Below are positions 1 through 8,012 of a stretch of DNA of 64,000 nucleotides, one piece after another. The notes beneath the pieces are model-generated. The model did not search any database and had not been told where the DNA came from. It worked only from the letters and a program-made list of their open reading frames with translations. The first letter of the stretch is position 1; each line of letters begins with the position of its first letter. The position numbers were made by a program, and so were the translations under genes. Source of the stretch: Streptococcus sp. bf_0095 (GTDB lineage: Bacteria; Bacillota; Bacilli; Lactobacillales; Streptococcaceae); assembly GCF_004166885.1 (NCBI RefSeq), contig NZ_RCYU01000005.1, forward strand, positions 1 through 64,000, in the 5' to 3' direction.

Positions 1-66
1 CCTGCACATTGGTTCGTCTTGTTCAGTTTTCAAAGGTCTTTGTCGCTCTCGCGCGACAACTATATT
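1..66 (-). promoter_or_regulatory. Leader of an rRNA operon (16S side)
   Basis: On the minus strand this AT-poor stretch follows a very strong promoter and reads into the left edge. It contains an inverted GTCGCGCGAGAGCGAC hairpin and then a TTTGAAAACTGAACAAGACG stretch, which I recognise as typical of streptococcal pre-16S leaders. The 16S gene itself would lie beyond position 1 and is not visible. That an rRNA operon follows is inferred from the leader wording and promoter strength. Confidence 0.7.
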
Positions 67-95
67 AGTATATCACGTCCATATGACCTTGTCAA
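67..95 (-). promoter_or_regulatory. Strong rRNA-type promoter
   Basis: On the minus strand a consensus -35 TTGACA (90-95) and a -10 TATACT (67-72) are separated by exactly 17 bases. Immediately upstream, about 96-140, is an A-rich tract on the minus strand that looks like an UP element. Transcription is directed out of the left edge into the presumed rRNA leader. This is one of the closest-to-consensus promoters in the window. Confidence 0.85.
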
Positions 96-162
96 TATCT
101 TTTTTCTATTTTTTTAAATTTTTTTGTTTTTTATTTAGAAACTTTATCTTCCTTTAATATAG

Positions 163-193
163 GAAAGCTCCTGTATGTTCTACAGGAGCTTTC
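163..193 (-). terminator. Hairpin downstream of hpf
   Basis: A perfect 13-bp inverted repeat (GAAAGCTCCTGTA, 5-base loop) lies 14 bases beyond the hpf stop. In the hpf direction the following T run is weak, so termination may be partial. The plus strand has the more T-rich tail. It separates hpf from the rRNA promoter. Confidence 0.6.
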
Positions 194-206
194 TTATTGT
201 ATTAGC

Positions 207-752
207 TTATTTTTCTTTGACTTCAAGAAGTCCTACATCTCCATCTTCACGACGGTAGATGACGTTTGTTGTGTTGTCTTCCACATCTTTGTAGATGAAG
301 AAGTCATGTCCCAATAGTTCCATTTGTAGAATGGCTTCATCTAGTTCCATTGGTTCAATGTCAATCGTTTTTGTGCGGACAACTTTTTCAAGAGCAACGC
401 TTTCCTCAACCAGAGCGTCTGTAAAGATTTTGCTGGTTGCAGATTTGCTACGATTTTTCTTTTCAATTTTTGTTTTATTCTTTCGAATTTGACGTTCAAT
501 CTTATCAACTACCAAGTCGATTGATCCATACATATCTTGAGAAACATCTTCTGCACGAAGTGTAATGGAACCAAGTGGAATCGTGACCTCAACTTTTGCA
601 GTTTTTTCACGATAAACTTTTAGGTTTACGCGGGCATCCAATTCTTGCTCTGCTTGAAAATATTTTTCAATTTTTTCGAGTTTAGAAACGACGTAGTCGT
701 GAATGGCTTCTGTTACTTCTAGGTTTTCACCACGGATACTATATTTAATCAT
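207..752 (-). CDS. hpf: Long-form ribosome hibernation promoting factor
   Basis: This 181-aa protein has the two-domain layout of long HPF. The N-terminal part, about residues 1-100, is an S30AE/YfiA fold rich in basic residues that binds the 30S decoding region. The C-terminal part, about 125-180, is the dimerisation domain (QMELLGHDFFIYKD and VIYRREDGDVGLLEV) that joins two ribosomes into inactive 100S dimers in stationary phase. It starts at an ATG with an AGAAGGT ribosome site and has its own promoter. It follows comFC in the same direction and precedes an rRNA promoter. Family assignment is secure; regulation is inferred. Confidence 0.95.
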   Translation of the reverse strand: MIKYSIRGENLEVTEAIHDYVVSKLEKIEKYFQAEQELDARVNLKVYREKTAKVEVTIPLGSITLRAEDVSQDMYGSIDLVVDKIERQIRKNKTKIEKKNRSKSATSKIFTDALVEESVALEKVVRTKTIDIEPMELDEAILQMELLGHDFFIYKDVEDNTTNVIYRREDGDVGLLEVKEK

Positions 753-793
753 ATAAGTACCTTCTTTCTAAACGTTTTTCTTTTTATATCTAT

Positions 794-822
794 ATTATAA
801 CGCTTTCATTTTGTTTTTGCAA
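794..822 (-). promoter_or_regulatory. hpf promoter with near-consensus cre site
   Basis: On the minus strand a -35 TTGCAA (817-822) and a -10 TATAAT (794-799) have a 17-base spacer. Overlapping the -10, at 795-809, is ATGAAAGCGTTATAA. This fits the CcpA operator consensus WTGNAANCGNWNNCW at every fixed position except the last C. It suggests catabolite control of hpf, which is an inference. Confidence 0.65.
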
Positions 823-839
823 ATATATTTTTGAATATT

Positions 840-1511
840 CTATCTTGCTAATGAAAAAGATATTATTTCTTTCACCCCATTTACAATTAACATTTCTTTG
901 GCTCTTTCGATTGTTGCTCCTGTTGTATAGATATCATCTACTATCACTATATTTTCAGGCCAGTTTTGATTTTCTAGCTCTATGCGTTCAAAGACTTGTT
1001 CTGCTTTCAATCTTTCCTTTTTATTTTTTTGTGATTGGGCCTTTGTATCCTTTTTTCTCAATAGGTCTTGATAGGAGATTCCCGCAGATTCTAAAATGGC
1101 GGTTACTTGATTAAAGCCTCTCTTCTCTTTCCTCTCATCGCTTAAAGGTATGGGAACTATGGTATAGCCTTTATATCTTTTTAGTTCCGCCTTCATTTCT
1201 TCAGCAAAGAGACAAGCTAACAATTGGTCACCTTGAAATTTATACCTTTGAAAATATTCCTTCATTTCTTCATTATAATAGTAAAGCGCTCTATGATTTA
1301 CCTTCTTTCCTTTTCGTTTCCACTCTTGGCAATCTTCACAAAATGTCTCGGTGCTTTTTTTACAACAAGTCTTGCAACTAGCTTCACTAATTGGGTCAAA
1401 CTTGTTTTTACAGTTGTCACACATTGTTGGATTATCCTTTTTCATTAGGATGAGGCTCTTTAAGGATTCTTGATTGAAAATCTCTTCATCACATAGCAAA
1501 CAATTACTCAA
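840..1511 (-). CDS. comFC: Late competence protein ComFC, phosphoribosyltransferase-like
   Basis: A 223-aa ComF-family protein needed for natural transformation, acting in the cytosol with ComFA in uptake of single-stranded DNA. The N-terminus carries a four-pair cysteine cluster (CLLCDEE, CDNCKNK, CKTCCKK, CEDCQEW; about residues 4-62) typical of a zinc site. The C-terminus has the PRTase signature VIVDDIYTTGATI near residue 190. The start overlaps the comFA stop by four bases (ATGA), so the two are translationally coupled. Expression should follow the ComX box upstream of comFA. Confidence 0.93.
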   Translation of the reverse strand: MSNCLLCDEEIFNQESLKSLILMKKDNPTMCDNCKNKFDPISEASCKTCCKKSTETFCEDCQEWKRKGKKVNHRALYYYNEEMKEYFQRYKFQGDQLLACLFAEEMKAELKRYKGYTIVPIPLSDERKEKRGFNQVTAILESAGISYQDLLRKKDTKAQSQKNKKERLKAEQVFERIELENQNWPENIVIVDDIYTTGATIERAKEMLIVNGVKEIISFSLAR

Positions 1512-2806
1512 AAACCTGCCTCCCGATTCATTTCTTTTATTTCTTTAATTGCTTGTGTCATCTCTTTGCTACTACCTTCTGCCAAGTATAGTAATTCCCC
1601 TGTGGGTCTTTCCATACTTCTTCCCACACGACCAGCGATTTGAACCAGAGCGCTCTTGGTAAACAGTCGATGATTGGCCTCAATCACGAACACGTCTACT
1701 TTAGGGAAGGTGACCCCCCGTTCAAGAATGGTCGTTGACACAAGGATGGTGATTTCTTGATTGCGAAATTTTTCTACCAATTCCAACCTATTTTCCGTTT
1801 TAGAGGTTACCAGTTTGATGTTTTCATCCTTGAAGGCCTTCCTTAATAGAATGAGGATTTTTTCTCCTAATTCGATTTCTGATACAAATAGGATTAGGGG
1901 GAAGGAGGTCTTCCGTTGTTCTTTTATTAGCTTGAGCAACTTCATTGGCACTTGTTTCTTTTCTACTTTTTTACGTAGATCTTTTAACCATATTTTCTTA
2001 GGGACCACAAGGGGATTGCCATGAAAGCGTCTAGGTAGGCTAACGCGTTTTATCTCCTGTTTTTTGACTTTTTTATCTAACTCTTTTGTAGAGGTGGCTG
2101 TCAAATAGATGAGCTTCCCATTCTTAGTTACGGCATTTGAAACGGCATGATAAAGAACGGGGTTATCAACAAAAGGAAAGGCATCGACTTCATCGATAAT
2201 GAGAAGATCGAAAGCCTGGTAAAACTTTAATAGTTGATGGGTGGTGGATATGACAAGAGTTGTTCGAAAATAAGGTTCTGAATCACCATGCAACAAGGAG
2301 ATGGGACAGGAAAAATCCTTGGTCATTCGTTTATACAATTCAATACACACGTCAATCCTTGGGGTAGCAATGCAAACACAAATCCCTTTTTTAATTGTTT
2401 CCGCTACCACTTGGTACATCATTTCCGTTTTACCTGCTCCTGTTACTGCGTGTACCATCATTGGCTGGCTTTCTGTTAAGGATTGAACCAACTCCTGAGA
2501 AATCCGACTTTGAAAGGAAGTTAAGGTGCCCTGCCATCTTAGGACTTCTTCTTGCGGAAAGGCTTGCTGGGGAAAGTAATAGAGTTTTTGATCACTCCTA
2601 ACTCTTCCTAATTGAATGCAAGCTCTACAATAGTAGCTTCCTATCTGTAGTTTCCATCTAGCCTTATCTATCTTGGTCCCACACCGATTACAAAACAAGC
2701 CCGTCTTTTCCTCTACCATAGCTGGCAGTTCCTGGGCTTCTCCAAGCAGTTCCACCTCCAATTGGTCTTGGGTGAACAAGCGTCCATAACAATCTTCAAG
2801 TTTCAT
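1508..2806 (-). CDS. comFA: Competence DNA helicase/translocase ComFA
   Basis: A superfamily 2 ATPase of 432 aa that drives DNA import during competence. Visible features are a four-cysteine zinc motif (CNRCGTKI and CRACIQLG), Walker A VTGAGKTEM, Walker B IIDEVDAF and a C-terminal helicase motif (QIAGRVGRS). An upstream in-frame ATG at 2872 exists but would overlap yigZ. The conserved N-terminus (MKLEDCYGRLFT, compare pneumococcal MKVNLDYLGRLFT, recalled) points to 2806. That ATG has no ribosome binding site and sits just after the ComX box, suggesting a leaderless mRNA. Confidence 0.92.
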   Translation of the reverse strand: MKLEDCYGRLFTQDQLEVELLGEAQELPAMVEEKTGLFCNRCGTKIDKARWKLQIGSYYCRACIQLGRVRSDQKLYYFPQQAFPQEEVLRWQGTLTSFQSRISQELVQSLTESQPMMVHAVTGAGKTEMMYQVVAETIKKGICVCIATPRIDVCIELYKRMTKDFSCPISLLHGDSEPYFRTTLVISTTHQLLKFYQAFDLLIIDEVDAFPFVDNPVLYHAVSNAVTKNGKLIYLTATSTKELDKKVKKQEIKRVSLPRRFHGNPLVVPKKIWLKDLRKKVEKKQVPMKLLKLIKEQRKTSFPLILFVSEIELGEKILILLRKAFKDENIKLVTSKTENRLELVEKFRNQEITILVSTTILERGVTFPKVDVFVIEANHRLFTKSALVQIAGRVGRSMERPTGELLYLAEGSSKEMTQAIKEIKEMNREAGF

Positions 2807-2813
2807 ACTTATA

Positions 2814-2821
2814 TATTCGTA
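2814..2821 (-). promoter_or_regulatory. ComX (SigX) CIN box of comFA
   Basis: The minus strand reads TACGAATA, exactly the combox recognised by RNA polymerase with the alternative sigma factor ComX. It ends seven bases before the comFA ATG. This implies that comFA-comFC belong to the late competence regulon. Confidence 0.85.
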
Positions 2822-2849
2822 AAAGCTCGCAGTTTTAAGAGTTTTTTTG

Positions 2850-2855
2850 TAAAAT
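2850..2855 (+). promoter_or_regulatory. yigZ -10 element close to its start codon
   Basis: TAAAAT at 2850-2855, preceded by a T-rich tract, is the only plausible -10 upstream of yigZ. A start site 7 bases downstream would coincide with the A of the yigZ ATG at 2862. There is no Shine-Dalgarno sequence. It faces away from the comFA combox 29 bases to its left. Confidence 0.5.
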
Positions 2856-2861
2856 AAATGT

Positions 2862-3494
2862 ATGGAATACAAGACTTTTAAAGAGGACGGTCTCGTCCAA
2901 GAAGAAATTAAAAAATCCCGCTTTCTTTGCCATGCTAAACGAGTTTATACTGAAGAGGAAGCTCGCGACTTTATAGCCGCTATCAAGAAGGAACATTACA
3001 AAGCAACTCACAATTGTTCTGCTTTTGTCATTGGAGAACAATTTGAAATTAAACGGACTAGTGACGATGGCGAACCGAGTGGGACTGCTGGCGTGCCCAT
3101 GCTTGGTGTTTTAGAGAACCACGAACTGACCAATGTCTGTTGCGTTGTCACTCGTTATTTTGGAGGCATCAAGCTTGGAGCCGGTGGACTCATTCGCGCT
3201 TATGCTGGCAGTGTCGCACAAGCTGTAAAAGAAATCGGTCTCGTTGAAATCAAAGAGCAGGTTGGTCTAGGGATTAGCTTAACTTATCCCCAATACCAAG
3301 AGTTTGCGAACTTTTTATCCGCTCACCAATTAACAGAATTCCAGACAGACTTCACCGATGCTGTCTTTAGCCTGATCTATGTAGATAAAGAGCAAAAAGA
3401 AGATGTGATTGCGGACCTGATTGATTTTTACCATGGAAAGGTTGAGATTAGTGATCAGGGATTAAAGGAAGTGGAAGTTCCTATCCCGTTATAA
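2862..3494 (+). CDS. yigZ: YigZ/IMPACT family protein
   Basis: A 210-aa member of the UPF0029 family. It has the conserved KSRFLCHAKRV N-terminal strand, the DDGEPSGTAGVPML loop and the RYFGGIKLGAGGLIRAY signature in the N-terminal domain, plus a DUF1949 ferredoxin-like C-terminal domain. The eukaryotic relative IMPACT affects translational control, but the bacterial function is not established. It is divergent from comFA with only 55 bases between the start codons. The start is fixed by homology; no ribosome binding site precedes it. Confidence 0.9.
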   Translation: MEYKTFKEDGLVQEEIKKSRFLCHAKRVYTEEEARDFIAAIKKEHYKATHNCSAFVIGEQFEIKRTSDDGEPSGTAGVPMLGVLENHELTNVCCVVTRYFGGIKLGAGGLIRAYAGSVAQAVKEIGLVEIKEQVGLGISLTYPQYQEFANFLSAHQLTEFQTDFTDAVFSLIYVDKEQKEDVIADLIDFYHGKVEISDQGLKEVEVPIPL

Positions 3495-3523
3495 AAAAAG
3501 GCTATCGCATCGATAGCTTTTTT
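3494..3523 (+). terminator. yigZ terminator
   Basis: GCTATCG-cat-CGATAGC flanked by seven A and seven T residues directly after the stop codon. It should work in both directions. Confidence 0.8.
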
Positions 3524-3527
3524 ATAT

Positions 3528-3556
3528 TTTACAAACCTTCTTACTGGCGGTATACT
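3528..3556 (+). promoter_or_regulatory. cysK promoter
   Basis: -35 TTTACA (3528-3533) and -10 TATACT (3551-3556) with a 17-base spacer, followed by an AAAGGAG ribosome site and the ATG at 3586. I see no obvious CysR/CmbR-type operator. Confidence 0.75.
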
Positions 3557-3585
3557 GGATACACTAACAAAGGAGTGTATATCGT

Positions 3586-4515
3586 ATGCCAATCTATCAA
3601 AATATTACAGAATTAATCGGAAAAACACCTATTGTAAAATTGAATCACCTAGTACCTGAAGGGGCTGCTGATGTCTATGTTAAATTAGAAGCCTTCAACC
3701 CTGGTTCATCTGTTAAAGACCGGATTGCTCTTAGCATGATTGAAAAAGCAGAACGAGATGGTCTTCTTCAACCCGGTTCTACTATCGTTGAAGCAACCAG
3801 CGGAAATACAGGAATTGGTTTGTCATGGGTCGGGGCTGCCAAAGGGTATAAAGTGGTCATCGTCATGCCTGAAACCATGAGTGTTGAACGTCGGAAAATC
3901 ATTCAAGCTTATGGAGCAGAACTTGTCTTAACTCCAGGTAGTGAAGGAATGAAAGGAGCTATCGCTAAAGCAGAAGAAATCGCTGCAGAACGAAACGGTT
4001 TCCTTCCCCTCCAATTTAACAATAGCGCCAACCCAGAAGTCCATGAAGCAACAACAGGACAAGAAATTTTAGAAGCTTTCGGACCAAATGGATTGGATGC
4101 TTATGTCAGTGGTGTTGGAACTGGTGGAACTATTTCAGGTGTTTCTCATGCCTTGAAAAAAGTCAACCCAGCTGTCCAAGTCTATGCAGTTGAAGCAGAT
4201 GAATCAGCGATTCTTTCTGGTGAAAAACCTGGACCACACAAAATCCAAGGATTGTCAGCAGGTTTCATTCCAGAAACGTTGGATACCAATTCTTATGATG
4301 GCGTAATCCGCGTCACTTCTGAACAAGCTTTAGAATTAGGTCGCTACATTGGTGGAAAAGAAGGATTCTTAGTTGGGATTTCATCTGCTGCCGCTATCTA
4401 TGCAGCAATTGAAGTCGCTAAAGAGCTTGGAGCTGGTAAAAAAGTCTTGGCTTTGGCACCGGATAATGGGGAACGTTACCTTTCAACTACCCTTTACGAT
4501 TTTGATCAAGAATAA
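3586..4515 (+). CDS. cysK: Cysteine synthase A (O-acetylserine sulfhydrylase)
   Basis: A 309-aa PLP enzyme that makes cysteine from O-acetylserine and sulfide. The PLP lysine is in [10 protein letters not shown] (Lys44), the substrate loop is TSGNTG (71-76), and the phosphate-binding GTGGT loop lies near residue 180. Length and motifs are those of ordinary CysK; there are no CBS domains. It is monocistronic, with its own promoter and terminator. Together with the cystine-type ABC genes near 33 kb it covers both synthesis and uptake of sulfur amino acids. Confidence 0.95.
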   Translation: MPIYQNITELIGKTPIVKLNHLVPEGAADVYVKLEAFNPGSSVKDRIALSMIEKAERDGLLQPGSTIVEATSGNTGIGLSWVGAAKGYKVVIVMPETMSVERRKIIQAYGAELVLTPGSEGMKGAIAKAEEIAAERNGFLPLQFNNSANPEVHEATTGQEILEAFGPNGLDAYVSGVGTGGTISGVSHALKKVNPAVQVYAVEADESAILSGEKPGPHKIQGLSAGFIPETLDTNSYDGVIRVTSEQALELGRYIGGKEGFLVGISSAAAIYAAIEVAKELGAGKKVLALAPDNGERYLSTTLYDFDQE

Positions 4516-4519
4516 AAAA

Positions 4520-4545
4520 GAGGCTACGATGTAGCCTCTTTTCTT
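4520..4545 (+). terminator. cysK terminator, probably shared with cvfD
   Basis: GAGGCTAC-gat-GTAGCCTC flanked by an A tract on the left and TTTTCTTT on the right, between the convergent stops of cysK and the S1-domain gene. Confidence 0.8.
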
Positions 4546-4566
4546 TCTATCTGCAGAAACAAATTC

Positions 4567-4935
4567 TTATTTTCCCTGACTGGTGTCACTCAAAAATTCT
4601 TTACTTTCTTTAATCCAAATAGGTAATTGTTTGGCTAAAGGAGTAAAACCGATCTTATGGCGATCATTTGAAAAACGATGATGGCGAAAATGCTTTCTGT
4701 TCCCAGCTTCTAAGGCTCGAAGGGACAAGCTAGCCTTCCCAGAGTATTCATCTATATCAATAACCTGGGTACAAACTTGATCCCCAATTTTTAAGATATC
4801 ATGAATGTTGTCGATATATCCACTGCGGATTTCAGAAATATGAATCAAACCGGTTACCCCTGTCTCTAATTCAACAAAGGCTCCATAAGGTTGCAAGCCT
4901 GTCACAACACCCTTGAGTTTATCCCCGATTCTCAT
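4567..4935 (-). CDS. cvfD: S1-domain RNA-binding protein, CvfD/YugI type
   Basis: A 122-aa protein with one N-terminal S1 domain ([21 protein letters not shown] to ASLSLRAL, residues 3-73) and a basic C-terminal extension. Homologues called CvfD or general stress protein 13 bind RNA and act as pleiotropic post-transcriptional regulators in streptococci. The start overlaps the end of the HAD-cyclophilin gene by four bases (ATGA), so it is the second gene of that operon. Confidence 0.85.
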   Translation of the reverse strand: MRIGDKLKGVVTGLQPYGAFVELETGVTGLIHISEIRSGYIDNIHDILKIGDQVCTQVIDIDEYSGKASLSLRALEAGNRKHFRHHRFSNDRHKIGFTPLAKQLPIWIKESKEFLSDTSQGK

Positions 4936-6338
4936 GCCTCTCCCTCAATGTCAATCGATTCCATGACCACGTCTTCTTTAGGTTTGTCCATGGCACCTGT
5001 CTCAACAGCCGCAATTGTATCCAATACTTGATAAGAAGCTTCATCCATCAATTGCCCGAATACTGTGTGACGACGGTCCAAATGAGGAGTTCCTCCTTCT
5101 TCTGCATAAATCTCTGCAATGGCTTCAGGCCAACCACCACGGGCAATTTCCTTTTTAGAATAAGGAAGGTGTTGGTTTTGAACAATGAAGAATTGACTAC
5201 CGTTGGTATTTGGACCAGCATTGGCCATGGATAGCGCACCACGGATATTGTACAACTCTTCTGAGAATTCATCTTCAAAAGACTCTCCATAGATGGATTC
5301 TCCACCCATACCTGTTCCAGTTGGGTCCCCACCTTGGATCATGAAATCTTTAATGATGCGGTGGAAAATCACTCCATTGTAGTAGCCATCTTTTGCAAGT
5401 GCAATAAAATTTGCTACTGTTTTCGGTGCTTGATCAGGGAAGAGACGAATCTTCATATCTCCATAGTTGGTATGAATCGTCGCAATTGGTCCTGTTTCTT
5501 GATCCATTTTTGTTTGTGGTAAGTGCAATTCTTTTTCAACCATTTTTAACTCCTCTAAGGCATGTAAGATGCCATCTTCTTCTAAATTTTTTGTGACATA
5601 ATCTGCTTTAGCTTTTAATGCATCCTGGGCGTTTCCCATGGCAATCGCTAAACCAGCATAGTCAAATAGTTCTAAGTCGTTCAATCCATCCCCAAATGTT
5701 AAGACATTTTCTGGTTTGAATCCCAATTTTTCGACTACTTTTGAGACACCATGAGCTTTTGATTGCTGATCTAAGACAACATCTGATGAGATTGGGTGCC
5801 AGCGAACCAAACGCAATTTTTGCTCCAAATTCTCAGGTAGGGCATCAACTGTTTTACCAGTCTCGAAAGTCCACATCTGATAAATGGGATGTTTGGCAGC
5901 AAAATCAGGATCTACTGGTAGCTTTGGATAAATGGGGTCAATAGCACGACTTATCTCTTCTGTCCGAGTCGAAAGAGCTGCTTGATGACTCCCAACCAAA
6001 CCATAATGAATCCCTACCTGCTTAGCCCAAGCAATAAAGTCCTGAACAAGTGGATTTGGTACCCTTTCTTCATAAATGACATTCTCCTTACGATCAATCA
6101 CGTAGGAACCGTTCAAAGTGACGTAGAAATCAGGTTGGAGAGCCTTGATTTCTTCTGGAACTCCAAAAATCCCTCTTCCACTAGCAATGGCTGTGTAAAT
6201 TCCTTTTTCTCGTAATTGAGAGAATACTCTGGTGACCGAAGCCGGAACATAGCCGGTCTCAACATTTCGTAAGGTATCGTCAATATCAAAAAATACTATT
6301 TTAATCTTTTTTGCTTTGTAGCGTGTTTTTGCATCCAT
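4932..6338 (-). CDS. Bifunctional Cof-type HAD hydrolase / cyclophilin peptidyl-prolyl isomerase
   Basis: A 468-aa fusion. Residues about 8-265 form a HAD-IIB (Cof) phosphatase: nucleophile motif FFDIDDTL, a lysine-bearing SKAHGV segment, and the GDGLNDLEL acidic motif. Residues about 285-468 form a cyclophilin ([31 protein letters not shown]). Such fusions occur in many streptococci; the physiological substrate of the HAD half is unknown. An upstream ATG at 6350 exists, but GGAG spaced seven bases before 6338 favours the latter. It is followed by cvfD. Confidence 0.9.
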   Translation of the reverse strand: MDAKTRYKAKKIKIVFFDIDDTLRNVETGYVPASVTRVFSQLREKGIYTAIASGRGIFGVPEEIKALQPDFYVTLNGSYVIDRKENVIYEERVPNPLVQDFIAWAKQVGIHYGLVGSHQAALSTRTEEISRAIDPIYPKLPVDPDFAAKHPIYQMWTFETGKTVDALPENLEQKLRLVRWHPISSDVVLDQQSKAHGVSKVVEKLGFKPENVLTFGDGLNDLELFDYAGLAIAMGNAQDALKAKADYVTKNLEEDGILHALEELKMVEKELHLPQTKMDQETGPIATIHTNYGDMKIRLFPDQAPKTVANFIALAKDGYYNGVIFHRIIKDFMIQGGDPTGTGMGGESIYGESFEDEFSEELYNIRGALSMANAGPNTNGSQFFIVQNQHLPYSKKEIARGGWPEAIAEIYAEEGGTPHLDRRHTVFGQLMDEASYQVLDTIAAVETGAMDKPKEDVVMESIDIEGEA

Positions 6339-6364
6339 GTGGGTCTCCATTCAGTATGCTGTCT

Positions 6365-6373
6365 ATTATAGCA
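6365..6373 (-). promoter_or_regulatory. Extended -10 promoter of the HAD-cyclophilin gene
   Basis: TGCTATAAT on the minus strand (hexamer 6365-6370) without a convincing -35. The predicted start site near 6358 leaves a leader of about 20 bases before the ATG at 6338. Confidence 0.55.
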
Positions 6374-6382
6374 TGTTTTTGA

Positions 6383-7015
6383 CTAAAAATCTTCCTGAGA
6401 AACCAAGTGATGCTGGAAGGCATAGACCACTGCTTGAGTACGGTCGCTCACTTCTAATTTTGACAAAATATTCGATACATGGGTCTTGACTGTTTTTAAT
6501 GAAATGAATAACTCATCAGCAATTCGTTGGTTTTCATATCCTTTGGTTAGCAAAGCTAAGATATCTCGTTCACGCGCTGTCAAGTCATCATGGAGTTCCA
6601 CGTGGTTTTTCCGATACTCTACTTTTTGGCTGACCTCTGTCTCAATTGCCAACTCTCCTTGCTCCACCTTGCGAATGGCCCGTAAAATTTCCTCTGCACT
6701 AGAGGTTTTGAGCATATAGCCCTTTGCTCCCGCATCCAAGACAGGATAGATTTTTTCATTGTCCAAATAGGATGTCAGGATTAATATTTTTGCATCTGGC
6801 CACTCCTTTAGGATTGCGAGTGTCGCTTCAATCCCCGTCATATAGGGCATGACAATATCCATAATGATGACATCTGGTCGCTCCTTTAGGGCTAACTCAA
6901 CACCCTCTTGACCATCACTGGCCTCTAGGACTTGATCGATTCCATCTTGCATACTTAAATAACTTTTCAATCCTAATCGGACCATTTCATGATCATCTAC
7001 TAGTAATAATTTCAT
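6383..7015 (-). CDS. liaR: Cell-envelope stress response regulator LiaR
   Basis: A 210-aa NarL/LuxR-type response regulator. The receiver domain has the acidic pair DD (7-8), the phospho-acceptor Asp53 in IIMDIVMP and a conserved Lys near residue 103. The C-terminal helix-turn-helix is LTARERDILALLTKGY onward (about 146-205). It is the last gene of liaF-liaS-liaR and overlaps liaS by 23 bases. In streptococci LiaR activates genes responding to lipid II-directed stress. Confidence 0.93.
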   Translation of the reverse strand: MKLLLVDDHEMVRLGLKSYLSMQDGIDQVLEASDGQEGVELALKERPDVIIMDIVMPYMTGIEATLAILKEWPDAKILILTSYLDNEKIYPVLDAGAKGYMLKTSSAEEILRAIRKVEQGELAIETEVSQKVEYRKNHVELHDDLTARERDILALLTKGYENQRIADELFISLKTVKTHVSNILSKLEVSDRTQAVVYAFQHHLVSQEDF

Positions 7016-8012
7016 TATCTTCTCCTTCTACTAATGGCACTTTAATATCAATAGCCACTCCCTTTTTGGGACTGGTCAAAATCTTAATTCTTCCTGCCAT
7101 GTCATCTACTCGATCCTGAATATTCTTCATACCATAACTTAGTTCACCCAAAGATTCTGGATCAAACCCCACTCCATCATCTGCTAATTTGAGATGGAGT
7201 GATTGTTCTGTTTGCAACAGATAAACATCCAAGCGCTTCGCATGGGCATGTTTTAGTGTATTGCTCACTACTTCTTGTACAATTCGAAAAATATGCTCTT
7301 CAATTGATTTTGGTAATTTTTGAACATCATGTTCAAAATAAACTTCTAAATTACTCTTTTCTTGTAGTTCTCTAAAAATCACCTGGAGACCTTCTACCAA
7401 GTTTCGACCTTCTAATTCTGTCGGCCGCAAGTGTAATAAGAGAATCCGCAAGTCATTTTGAGCGGTGTTTAAAATTTCTGTGACTCCCTTCAACTGTTGC
7501 CCTACTTTAGGCAGTTGAAGAACTTGATCCTGGCTGGCTACACCAGACAAAATCATATTAGCTGCAAATAATTCTTGGCTCACCGTATCATGGAGATCTC
7601 GAGCAATTCGCCTGCGTTCTCTCTCCACAATCTCTTCTTCATTTTGCATGACCCGATTTTCTGTTCGTTGCAAATTTTCTGTCAGGCGTTTGAGCTTGCG
7701 ATCCAAGCGTTGAAACTCCTCATTAATCTCTTTGTTTTCTCCGAGTTTTAGCTTCTTGCCTTCGAGCAAGTTTCTCAGGTTTTTTTGGACGGTGTTCATG
7801 ATTGTAAATTGAATCAATTTAATCAATAGAATCATCAAAATAGTCAGAGCAACCGTCAAGCCAAAACCAATAAACAGAAAAGCACGCAGTTTGGATAAAT
7901 CTTCCAATAGATAAGTCCACTGAAAGTCGAAAAGACCAAAGATTGAATGGATAATAACAGCTAGAATTAAGACCGTATAAAGGAAGATTAAAAGATAGTC
8001 TGTTCGTTTCAT
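6993..8012 (-). CDS. liaS: Envelope-stress sensor histidine kinase LiaS
   Basis: A 339-aa intramembrane-sensing kinase. Two transmembrane segments (about 7-25 and 44-68) enclose a very short loop. A HAMP-like coiled coil follows, then a HisKA_3 domain with phospho-accepting His141 (RRIARDLHDTVSQ) and an HATPase domain (VQEVVSNTLKHA, DDGVGFD). It overlaps liaF by four bases and liaR by 23, so it is one transcript. LiaF is expected to inhibit it in the absence of stress. Confidence 0.93.
   Translation of the reverse strand: MKRTDYLLIFLYTVLILAVIIHSIFGLFDFQWTYLLEDLSKLRAFLFIGFGLTVALTILMILLIKLIQFTIMNTVQKNLRNLLEGKKLKLGENKEINEEFQRLDRKLKRLTENLQRTENRVMQNEEEIVERERRRIARDLHDTVSQELFAANMILSGVASQDQVLQLPKVGQQLKGVTEILNTAQNDLRILLLHLRPTELEGRNLVEGLQVIFRELQEKSNLEVYFEHDVQKLPKSIEEHIFRIVQEVVSNTLKHAHAKRLDVYLLQTEQSLHLKLADDGVGFDPESLGELSYGMKNIQDRVDDMAGRIKILTSPKKGVAIDIKVPLVEGEDNEIITSR

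Noticed and set aside
2806-2872. Longer comFA start at 2872
   Set aside because: It would overlap yigZ and lie upstream of the ComX box; the conserved N-terminus begins at 2806.
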